DNA of 14,979 nucleotides from the NCBI GenBank assembly GCA_051653605.1, contig JBOFWL010000106.1:1-14979 (forward strand). Direction: 5' to 3'. The notes under the pieces are model-generated. The model was not told where the DNA came from and searched no databases. It was given only the letters and a program-made list of their open reading frames with translations. A program made the position numbers and the translations under genes. This DNA comes from JBOFWL01 sp051653605. GTDB lineage: Bacteria; Spirochaetota; Brevinematia; Brevinematales; Brevinemataceae. Below, piece by piece: positions 7,344 through 13,665 of this stretch. The stretch's first letter is position 1. Each line of letters begins with the position of its first letter.

Positions 7344-7607
7344 AATTCCCTGTTTTTATTTTTAAATAAGCCAAAAAATCCCTATTTTCACCACTTAATT
7401 TATTACACAACAAACAATTAAACATGAATTCCCTGTTAATTCCCTGTTATTTTTTGAGCCCATTTTTGTAAGTATTTATTGTATATATCGATAGTGTATT
7501 TATTGATATATAAAAACAAGAAATTCCCTGTTTTTTTCGCTGTTATCCCTCTTACTTCATTTCGGGGACTATATGCCAGGGAATTCACCTTGAAAATACA
7601 GGGAATT
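7344..7607. repeat. Array of AATTCCCTGTT sites in both orientations
   Basis: Exact copies of AATTCCCTGTT occur at 7344-7354, 7427-7437, 7438-7448 (directly adjacent, 11-bp step) and 7522-7532. The reverse-oriented form occurs at 7577-7585 (CAGGGAATT) and 7598-7607 (ACAGGGAATT). Degenerate copies lie near 7328, 7377 and 7542. No gene is supported in 7279-7660. The sites could be operators for the two divergent promoters or arm-type sites for the recombinase encoded alongside. Confidence 0.85.
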
Positions 7608-7618
7608 TTTGCTATTTT
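7590..7618 (+). promoter_or_regulatory. Candidate promoter for the recombinase leader
   Basis: TTGAAA (7590-7595) and TATTTT (7613-7618) are 17 nt apart. One CAGGGAATT site lies just upstream of the -35 box and a second lies in the spacer, the same layout as the divergent DUF4160 promoter. The -10 box is weak (4 of 6). Confidence 0.5.
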
Positions 7619-7660
7619 GGAGAATATTTAGCTGATAACTTCAGTAGTAATAAATACCTT

Positions 7661-7697
7661 AGCTAAGTCTTTATATTGTGAGACTTAGCTTTTTTGT
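7661..7697 (+). terminator. Rho-independent terminator in the recombinase leader
   Basis: A perfect 10-bp stem, AGCTAAGTCT (7661-7670) with AGACTTAGCT (7681-7690), has a 10-nt loop and is followed by a T run. No plus-strand gene lies before it in this window, so it would end a short transcript of about 70 nt from the 7590-7618 promoter, or act as an attenuator before the recombinase. Confidence 0.75.
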
Positions 7698-7774
7698 TTT
7701 ATGATTGTGCCAGAATTGCGCCGTTTTTGTGCCATGAAAAGAAAATCGAAGTAGTAAAAATACGGAGATTATTT

Positions 7775-8660
7775 ATGGGTATCACAAAGCGAAAAAATGG
7801 GTATTACTATCTATACACAAAAACCCCAAACGGTAGCGAAAAGAGAATATCTCTTGAAACAAAAAATGAACGCCTTGCCCAAGAAATTTATAACGCTTTC
7901 TTGCTAGATAAAGTTAAACAAAAGCTTTCCCCTAAAGAAACCCCTATCCCTATAACCACCAATCAAGAAAAAACACCAAAAAGCTCATCCCCTCCTATTG
8001 CTCCTTTATACAGTCAATACCTTAATTATATAAAAGATCAACAAATATGTGAACCTGTATATCAAGCTAAAGTACGGCTCTTAAAACTACTAAAAGATAA
8101 TAAGATGATCCGTATACAGGATATCACACCTCAAAATATTTCTAAACTCATAAAGGGATTCTCTAAAATCGGGGTATACACCGCCGAAACCCATATAAGA
8201 AATATCAAAGCGTTTTTGAACTATCTTATCAAAAAAGGCGTATATAGTAGATCTGATTATGAAATGCTCTCATTCCCTCCTAAAAAACAATCTGTGCGCG
8301 ATATAACAATACCCGAAAACGACTATAAAAAGCTCGTACAAACAGCGAGAGATAGGGATTTGAGCCTTTATTTACAAACACTTTGGGAAACGGGATGCCG
8401 TCCTAACCGAAATACCAAAATTAAAAAAATCTGATATAGATTTTAACAAAGGATTTGCTCGAATATTCCAAAGTAAGACTAAGAAATATAAGATTGTTTA
8501 TTTTACCGATGAGCTTCTCGATCTATTCAGAAAACACCCTACAGATAATATCTCTGAGGGTGCTAATAAACAAAAAGAGTATTATGGGAAAAAGTTTAAA
8601 GAATTAAAAGAAGCTCTTAATATGCCCAAAGAATACTGCCGAGGAAGAACTCTGCAGTAA
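7775..8660 (+). pseudogene. Tyrosine recombinase/integrase, frameshifted and C-terminally truncated
   Basis: The start is ATG 7775 with a GGAGA SD at 7764-7768; an upstream in-frame ATG at 7694 has no support. The N-terminus (KRKNGYYYLYTKTPNGSEKR) looks like an arm-binding domain, followed by a helical core-binding domain and the start of the catalytic domain with LWETGCRPN, which contains the first catalytic Arg. In the original frame translation stops at about 8434. Skipping one base in AACCGAA (8405-8411) restores EIPKLKKSDIDFNKGFARIF and a further 80 residues, exactly the family pattern (RPNEILKLKxSDID). The restored frame then stops at 8658-8660 just after RGRTL, before the HxLRH box and the catalytic Tyr. 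The enzyme should therefore be inactive: a remnant of a phage or integrative element. The frameshift could be a sequencing error, but the missing C-terminus would remain. Confidence 0.88.
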
Positions 8661-8669
8661 TAGATATCT

Positions 8670-9851
8670 CTATTTAAGCCCATCATATCTAGCCTTCAGA
8701 GGAACCCCTGTTTTAACAGAGTCCTCACCATCTACAAAGATCGTAAATCGAGGGATATCCATTGGGTCAAGATTAGGTGGAAATTCTAAATTGACAATAA
8801 ATGTTCCTAAAATAGTAGGCATAACTCCATACTCATCTTCAAGGCGAACGGCTATAGGAAGCACTAGACCCTCAAGTTTAGAATATTCATAAGCAGCAAT
8901 TCGAGTGCCTAGATCTAAGTAAGGAGTTTCACCTCGCATCCAATTGGAATCTCGAAATGAAAACCCTTGGTCGCTAAGATTATGAACCCACCCACTATCT
9001 TGGGTGCCATCAGGTCTATACGCAACAAAATTATGAAAACTTCTAACCCCGCCTCCTCTTTCATCTGCAATACGAATTTCATTAGCAATTTTTCGATCAT
9101 CCGATGTAATGAGGTGGCTTACATTTTGCCCAACATATCGAACCTCATATTGCTGTATCAAATAACGATTAGTAAGACTGTGTACTTTTTCAGTACCATC
9201 AAATACAACAACGTGTTTAGCGTCAAAACCTAAATTATCTGTAGTAAACATAAGGGTAAATAATGCAACGTCATCAGGTTGAAGATTGGGAGGAAAATCT
9301 AAGACAAAGCGCGCTCTATATATGCCTCCTCCTTCGATAACACTTAGCCCTTTTACGGCATTTCCTGTATGGATCTCAAAAGGCTTACTTGTCCCATTTA
9401 CTCTTGAATAATTATTGAGAGGGATCGTGTCATATACACTTAAGTAAGGTGTTTCTGCCTTCATATAACCTGAAGTATGAATAGTATAGCCTACGCCTTC
9501 TCCTATTTTTCCCAAATCTCTAACACGAGGGTCAAAGTTTTTGAAAGCAACAAAATCTGCTGAAGGAGCTGAAGGATTATTACGATCAAAAAAGCGAACT
9601 TCATTAACAACATAGCCTTCATTGCCTGAAATACGGTGATTGATACCATCTGCTGTATAACGAATACGATATCTCAGGGGAAACTCTGTAGCACTAGAGC
9701 TGTTATCACCTGTATTATTGTCTTCTGTATTGTTATCACCTGTATTACTATCATTATCTTTACCTGAAGGTGTGCTATCCTGATTGGTATGCATTTTTTC
9801 TAGGCTACAAGATGATAATAAGAGAACAATTATAACACAAATTTTACCCAT
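8670..9851 (-). CDS. Surface-type lipoprotein with two tandem homologous domains
   Basis: A 393-residue protein starting MGKICVIIVLLLSSC, with a lipobox-like LLSSC and lipidated Cys at about residue 15. A GTG nine bases upstream is in frame but lies inside the AGAGGT SD, so ATG 9851 is the better start. A low-complexity Asn/Asp/Thr/Gly linker spans about 22-55. The rest is two related domains, roughly 58-217 and 237-393, sharing RYxxRY..., NEVRFFD/NEIRIAD, FVAF/FVAY, AETPYLSVY/GETPYLDLG, YSRVNG/YSKLEG and FPPNLQPDD/FPPNLDPMD, so an internal duplication. The fold looks beta-rich. I do not recognise a named family; a cell-envelope role is inferred from the lipobox. The gene converges on the recombinase remnant with only 9 bp between and no clear terminator. 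Confidence 0.85.
   Translation of the reverse strand: MGKICVIIVLLLSSCSLEKMHTNQDSTPSGKDNDSNTGDNNTEDNNTGDNSSSATEFPLRYRIRYTADGINHRISGNEGYVVNEVRFFDRNNPSAPSADFVAFKNFDPRVRDLGKIGEGVGYTIHTSGYMKAETPYLSVYDTIPLNNYSRVNGTSKPFEIHTGNAVKGLSVIEGGGIYRARFVLDFPPNLQPDDVALFTLMFTTDNLGFDAKHVVVFDGTEKVHSLTNRYLIQQYEVRYVGQNVSHLITSDDRKIANEIRIADERGGGVRSFHNFVAYRPDGTQDSGWVHNLSDQGFSFRDSNWMRGETPYLDLGTRIAAYEYSKLEGLVLPIAVRLEDEYGVMPTILGTFIVNLEFPPNLDPMDIPRFTIFVDGEDSVKTGVPLKARYDGLK
9701..9760 (-). repeat. 30-bp direct repeat in the lipoprotein linker
   Basis: TGTTATCACCTGTATTA occurs at 9701-9717 and again at 9731-9747, a 30-bp (10-codon) period encoding the TGDNN/TEDNN linker. Length changes here would stay in frame and alter only the tether length. 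Confidence 0.75.
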
Positions 9852-9889
9852 TACACTCACCTCTTGTTTTCATATATTTAAAACCCTTT

Positions 9890-9918
9890 ATTATATTATG
9901 TTTTTATTATTTTTACAA
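9890..9918 (-). promoter_or_regulatory. Candidate promoter of the lipoprotein gene
   Basis: On the minus strand TTGTAA (9913-9918) and TATAAT (9890-9895) are 17 nt apart, giving a leader of about 30 nt before ATG 9851. The surrounding DNA is very AT-rich, so the call is moderate. It diverges from the xpt promoter. Confidence 0.5.
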
Positions 9919-9973
9919 TATATTTTAAAGAATTCTATATACTATTTAGTTTAGGCTAGCTTTATAGATATAG

Positions 9974-10002
9974 TTGACAGCTTATTATTGATGTGATATA
10001 AT
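9974..10002 (+). promoter_or_regulatory. Consensus extended -10 promoter of xpt
   Basis: TTGACA (9974-9979) and TATAAT (9997-10002) are exactly 17 nt apart, with TGA before the -10 box (extended -10). Transcription would begin near 10009, leaving a leader of about 45 nt, too short for a purine riboswitch. Confidence 0.88.
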
Positions 10003-10054
10003 ACTTTATCAATATGTTAGATAATTTAATAATGAGCAAAAATAGAGGTTATGT

Positions 10055-10627
10055 ATGATTTCCTTAAAAGAAATGGTTCTTTTGCACGCAAGTGTCCCTG
10101 CAGATGGAATTATTAAGGTTGATCGCTTTCTTAATCATATTATTGAACCAACTCTTATTTTGCAAATTGGTCAAGATATTGGAGCAAGATTCCAAGAATT
10201 CAAAATTGATAAAATTCTTACGATAGAAGCCTCTGGGATAGCTCCAGCGTTAGGTGTAGGTCTGGCACTGAATGTTCCCGTTTTATTTGCAAAAAAATCT
10301 CAACCTTCAACAATGATTGATGGATATACAGTCGATGTTCACTCATTTACAAAACAGAAAGATTATAAAATTTTTGTTTCAAAAGAGTATCTTAGACCTG
10401 ATGAACACGTATTAATTGTTGATGACTTTCTAGCAATGGGAAATTCTATTTTAGGAATGAAGGACATCATTAAACAAGCTGGAGCCCATTGTATAGGAGC
10501 TGGTATTGTAATTGAAAAAAGCTTTCAAGCTGGGCGTTCTATTCTAGAAAAAGAAGGCTTAAAAGTTGAAAGCTTAATCCGAATCCAAAGTATATCTGCT
10601 CAAGATGGTATACAATTTTTAGAATAA
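10055..10627 (+). CDS. xpt: Xanthine phosphoribosyltransferase
   Basis: A 190-residue cytoplasmic enzyme joining xanthine to PRPP to make XMP for guanine nucleotide salvage. The length and motifs match the Bacillus-type Xpt: KVDRFLNHIIEP near the N-terminus, TIEASGIAPALGVGLALNVP, the PRPP-binding loop VLIVDDFLAMGNS near 120-132, and the C-terminal GIVIEKSFQAGR and ESLIRIQS. ATG 10055 is preceded by AGAGGT; an out-of-frame ATG lies at 10051. It converges with a purine permease gene, with which it would form a xanthine uptake and salvage pair, but it has its own constitutive-looking promoter and no riboswitch. Confidence 0.95.
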   Translation: MISLKEMVLLHASVPADGIIKVDRFLNHIIEPTLILQIGQDIGARFQEFKIDKILTIEASGIAPALGVGLALNVPVLFAKKSQPSTMIDGYTVDVHSFTKQKDYKIFVSKEYLRPDEHVLIVDDFLAMGNSILGMKDIIKQAGAHCIGAGIVIEKSFQAGRSILEKEGLKVESLIRIQSISAQDGIQFLE

Positions 10628-10660
10628 AAAAGTCCTTTCATTATGTGAAAGGACTTTTTA
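10627..10660. terminator. Bidirectional terminator between xpt and the permease gene
   Basis: A 14-bp perfect stem, AAAAAGTCCTTTCA (10627-10640) with TGAAAGGACTTTTT (10646-10659), has a 5-nt loop. A/T runs on both sides let it serve both convergent genes. Confidence 0.92.
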
Positions 10661-10670
10661 TTATTTTATA

Positions 10671-11957
10671 TTAAAGAGAGGTTTCTGTTGGTGATTTTTC
10701 GCTATTATTCTTTTCTTGTTTAGGAAGAATAATGTTCAATACTACTGCTAAAAAGGTACTTACAGCTATCCCCGACCCTCCAAAAACAAGCTTAAGGCCT
10801 TCTGGCGCATGAGCCAAGGCATCTGGTTGAGATGCCATTCCATAGCCTATTCCCAAAGATACAGCAAGAATAATTCCTTCTCGTGCATGAATCGGTCTAG
10901 ATGCCATCATCTTAATTCCAGATACGCTAATCATGGCAAATAGTATTATTAATCCTCCTCCCAATACAGAAGGTGGTATCAATTGTATTAAAGTTGCAAA
11001 ACGAGGTGAAAATGCGCCTATAGCAAGCATCAATGATGAATAAAGAACAACTCTGCGATCCATAACACCTGTCATTGCAATAATACCTGTGTTTTGGCTG
11101 AAGGACGTAGTTGGTGTAGTTCCAAAGATTGATGAAACAACACATCCTAATCCATCCATTGTAATACCTCTGGATAACTCTGTAGAAGTTAATTCTCTAT
11201 TATCACCACCCTGCACAATTCCTGTCATATCTCCCATAGTTTCAACAGCAGAAACAATATAAAGAACGCACATTCCAAGGATAGCATCAAGATGAAAGCT
11301 AGACCAAGAAATTTTGTAAGGGAGAATACTAGGAGCTGAAATCCAAGAGCTTGTTGCAAGAATTGAAAAGTCAATACGTCCCATCAAAGTTGCGACAATC
11401 ATACCAGCAACAACTCCAAAAAAGAGAGATCCACTTTTCCAAATACCGGAACCATATTGATTAAGAAGGACAACTACCAAGATAACAGGAACACCCAAGA
11501 TGTAATTATATCCTGCGCCAAAATTTTCAGCTCCATAACCACCAGCAAGGCTAGAAATACCCACAGGAATAAGCGATAACCCTATAGAAAGTAAAACTGT
11601 TCCTGTCACTAAAGGTGGAAAGAATTTGCGGAATTTACCTATAACACGCCCTAAGCAGGCTTCAAAGATACCGCCTGTAAGAGCTGCAGCTAACACCGCA
11701 TCATAGCCATACTTAGAGCCAATAGCTATAGCAATAGGAACAAATGTAAAATTTGCACCCATAACAACAGGCAGGCGAGAGCCCACTGTGCATTGTAATG
11801 CAGTATTGATTGCAGCCACAAGCATCACCGCTTGCAATAATTGAGGAATATTTTGCAAATTCAACGCACCACTTACAATAATCATGGGCGTAATATTCGC
11901 AACAAACATAGCTAGAACATGTTGCAACGCCAGAACTGGCATAGACATTTTGGTCAT
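10671..11957 (-). CDS. pbuX: NCS2-family xanthine/uracil-type purine permease (probable xanthine permease)
   Basis: A 428-residue inner-membrane transporter of the NCS2/NAT family with about 12-14 hydrophobic helices. Family marks are the QH pair in the first helix (residues 12-13), GANF in an early helix, VETMGD with the conserved Glu near 239, and the signature QNTGIIAMTG at about 288-297. Xanthine as substrate is inferred from the family, the adjacent xpt and the guanine riboswitch; uric acid or another purine cannot be excluded. An in-frame TTG at 11984 would extend it by nine residues, but the ATG at 11957 has a strong AAGGAGGG SD (11963-11970), so I chose that. Expression is probably repressed by guanine/hypoxanthine through the leader. 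Confidence 0.9.
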   Translation of the reverse strand: MTKMSMPVLALQHVLAMFVANITPMIIVSGALNLQNIPQLLQAVMLVAAINTALQCTVGSRLPVVMGANFTFVPIAIAIGSKYGYDAVLAAALTGGIFEACLGRVIGKFRKFFPPLVTGTVLLSIGLSLIPVGISSLAGGYGAENFGAGYNYILGVPVILVVVLLNQYGSGIWKSGSLFFGVVAGMIVATLMGRIDFSILATSSWISAPSILPYKISWSSFHLDAILGMCVLYIVSAVETMGDMTGIVQGGDNRELTSTELSRGITMDGLGCVVSSIFGTTPTTSFSQNTGIIAMTGVMDRRVVLYSSLMLAIGAFSPRFATLIQLIPPSVLGGGLIILFAMISVSGIKMMASRPIHAREGIILAVSLGIGYGMASQPDALAHAPEGLKLVFGGSGIAVSTFLAVVLNIILPKQEKNNSEKSPTETSL

Positions 11958-11960
11958 CCT

Positions 11961-11994
11961 GACCCTCCTTGAATGGGTTCGCAATTCAAGGGTC
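11961..11994 (-). promoter_or_regulatory. SD-sequestering hairpin (riboswitch expression platform)
   Basis: In the minus-strand RNA, GACCC-TTGAAT (11984-11994) pairs with ATTCAA and GGGUC (11969-11974 and 11961-11965). The stem has 11 bp, a 9-nt loop and a GGA bulge. This buries the permease SD AAGGAGGG. No terminator-like U run follows, so control should act on translation. Confidence 0.75.
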
Positions 11995-12015
11995 GATAGA
12001 GAAATCTACACAATT

Positions 12016-12083
12016 TTTTTCATAGTGGGAAAATAAGGATTCCCGTAGAAACTCTCGACCTAATTACGAGTATATATGAAAAA
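12016..12083 (-). promoter_or_regulatory. Purine riboswitch aptamer, guanine type
   Basis: On the minus strand the 68-nt element has P1 UUUUUCAUA/UAUGAAAAA (12075-12083 with 12016-12024), a short P2 with GG in its loop, the highly conserved GUUUCUAC joining segment (around 12043-12050), and P3 GGGAA/UUCCC with CC in its loop to pair with the P2 loop. The base just before the 3' strand of P1, equivalent to position 74 of the Bacillus xpt aptamer, is C (12025), which specifies guanine/hypoxanthine rather than adenine. P2 is shorter than usual and its closing pairs are imperfect. Confidence 0.92.
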
Positions 12084-12094
12084 GTTTGCCAACT

Positions 12095-12124
12095 ATCATA
12101 ACATTTTTACAGATATTTTGTCAA
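12095..12124 (-). promoter_or_regulatory. Promoter of the riboswitch-permease transcript
   Basis: On the minus strand TTGACA (12119-12124) and TATGAT (12095-12100) are 18 nt apart. Transcription would begin near 12088, only a few bases before the riboswitch P1 stem, which fits well. Confidence 0.75.
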
Positions 12125-12171
12125 TATTAAAGAGGGCAATATTATTTATTTTCAATTTATTGAGGAAAATA

Positions 12172-12188
12172 TTGCATTAATCATGCAA
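12172..12188. promoter_or_regulatory. Dyad TTGCAT-N5-ATGCAA upstream of the aldehyde dehydrogenase gene
   Basis: TTGCAT (12172-12177), TAATC, ATGCAA (12183-12188) is a perfect 6-bp inverted repeat. It lies 7 bp before the -10 box TATAAT (12196-12201) and would cover the -35 position, so it is a candidate operator. A GCAATATT/AATATTGC inverted pair (12136-12143, 12168-12175) overlaps it. Confidence 0.45.
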
Positions 12189-12232
12189 CACCATATATAA
12201 TGAGTGTGCATAATAAATAGAATGGAGGAATT

Positions 12233-13615
12233 ATGACAATAAATCTAAAAGAGATCAAACAACGACAAGACACTTTTTTTAAAGGAAACAGTACAAAATC
12301 TTGGGATTTTCGCGCTCAACAGCTTAAAAAACTAAAAAAACTTCTTGTATCCCATCATGAAGAATTACTTTCAGCATTAGCACAGGATTTAGGCAAAACT
12401 GAGTTTGAATCCATAGCTTCAGAATTGTTGTCTGTATTTGAAGAAATAAATCATTTTCTTAAACATGGCACCAAATGGAGTAAAGCTAAAAAAGTTCCTA
12501 AAACATTTTTAACAATTGATGGAACTGGATATACTCAATCAGTCCCATTTGGAGTTTCACTAATCATCTCGCCATGGAACTACCCAATACAACTTACGCT
12601 ATTACCGTTAGTTGGTTCTATAGGCGCTGGAAACTGTGCCATAATCAAACCATCAGAGCTTACGCCAAATGTATCAAAAGTATTAGCTAAGATAATCAAC
12701 GGCAATTTTGAGCCTTCTTATCTCTATGTTGCAGAAGGCGGCGTTGACGTTAATCAGGAACTTCTATCCATACCTTTTGATAAAGTATTTTTCACTGGGT
12801 CGCCTCGTGTTGGTCAAATTGTAATGAACGAATGTTCTAAGCACTTGGCAGACATTACGCTAGAACTAGGTGGAAAGTCTCCCGTTATTATTGATTCACA
12901 ATTAAGTAAAAATCAGCTTAAAGCAAGCATAAAGCGTCTTTTATGGGGTAAATCACTCAATAGTGGTCAAACATGTATCGCTCCAGATTATATTATGCTT
13001 CCTGAAAACATGCTGCCTCTTTTTAAAGATGTTGTTTCTGAGATATTACCGCTTTACAAAAAGGAAAAAGAGCAGTATCCTATAATTAATCAAGCTCATT
13101 TTGATCGTTTAGTGAGCTATCTTAATGATGGAGAAATTCTTCACGGTGGAAAATATGATGCTAATCAAAAATCTATCCAATTAACAACTATTTTAGTAAA
13201 AGATTTACAGAAAAATGTAATGAAAGATGAAATTTTTGGGCCTATCATCCCTATTGTGCTGTATAATAGTATAAATGATGCCTTAGAGAAAGTAAACTCT
13301 ATCTGTTCCTATCCATTGGCGATGTATATTTTCTCTGAAAATCCAGAATTTATTGATTTTTATTTGACAAATGTTCAATCTGGAGGGACATCTGTTAATG
13401 ATACAATATCTCATATTTTGAATCACAATTTACCATTCGGAGGTGTAAAAACGAGTGGTATTGGAGGATACCATGGGAAATATAGTTTTGATTGTTTTTC
13501 AAGAACGACGGCAATATTCAAAAAGTCTTTGTTTTTCGAATTACCTTTTAGATACCCACCTTATGAGAAAAACCTTGATTTTTTAAAAAAGAGATTACAG
13601 AAAGTATCTAAATAG
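12233..13615 (+). CDS. Aldehyde dehydrogenase, ALDH3-like class
   Basis: A 460-residue NAD(P)-dependent enzyme oxidising aldehydes to carboxylic acids; the length is typical of the ALDH3 group (about 450-480), shorter than most ALDH families. Motifs: SPWNYP at 113-118, IKPSELTPN at 138-146, FTGS at 187-190, ELGGK with the general-base Glu at 211, GQTCIAPD with the catalytic Cys at 248, and EIFGPIIPIV later. The C-terminal RYPPYEKNLDFLKK is characteristic of ALDH3 proteins, which often act on fatty or aromatic aldehydes; the substrate here is unknown. A GGAGG SD (12224-12228) precedes the ATG, and TATAAT lies at 12196-12201. It appears to be a single-gene unit with its own terminator. Confidence 0.92.
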   Translation: MTINLKEIKQRQDTFFKGNSTKSWDFRAQQLKKLKKLLVSHHEELLSALAQDLGKTEFESIASELLSVFEEINHFLKHGTKWSKAKKVPKTFLTIDGTGYTQSVPFGVSLIISPWNYPIQLTLLPLVGSIGAGNCAIIKPSELTPNVSKVLAKIINGNFEPSYLYVAEGGVDVNQELLSIPFDKVFFTGSPRVGQIVMNECSKHLADITLELGGKSPVIIDSQLSKNQLKASIKRLLWGKSLNSGQTCIAPDYIMLPENMLPLFKDVVSEILPLYKKEKEQYPIINQAHFDRLVSYLNDGEILHGGKYDANQKSIQLTTILVKDLQKNVMKDEIFGPIIPIVLYNSINDALEKVNSICSYPLAMYIFSENPEFIDFYLTNVQSGGTSVNDTISHILNHNLPFGGVKTSGIGGYHGKYSFDCFSRTTAIFKKSLFFELPFRYPPYEKNLDFLKKRLQKVSK

Positions 13616-13634
13616 TTTTTAATATTAGAAAAAG

Positions 13635-13659
13635 AAAAGCCCCCAAATGGGGGCTTTTT
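13635..13659. terminator. Bidirectional terminator between the aldehyde dehydrogenase and PEP mutase genes
   Basis: AAAAGCCCCC (13635-13644), loop AAAT, GGGGGCTTTT (13649-13658) is a perfect 10-bp stem with A/T runs on both sides, serving both convergent genes. Confidence 0.92.
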
Positions 13660-13665
13660 GTTATT

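Noticed and set aside
7694..7774. Upstream start of the recombinase gene
   Set aside because: It begins just after the terminator T run, has no SD, and adds 27 residues unlike the family N-terminus.
8915..9233. Two small open frames (one per strand) inside the lipoprotein gene
   Set aside because: Both overlap the lipoprotein coding sequence, which has strong internal-duplication evidence.
10927..11145. Minus-strand open frame rich in Cys and Asn
   Set aside because: Out-of-frame shadow of the permease gene, covering its signature motif region.
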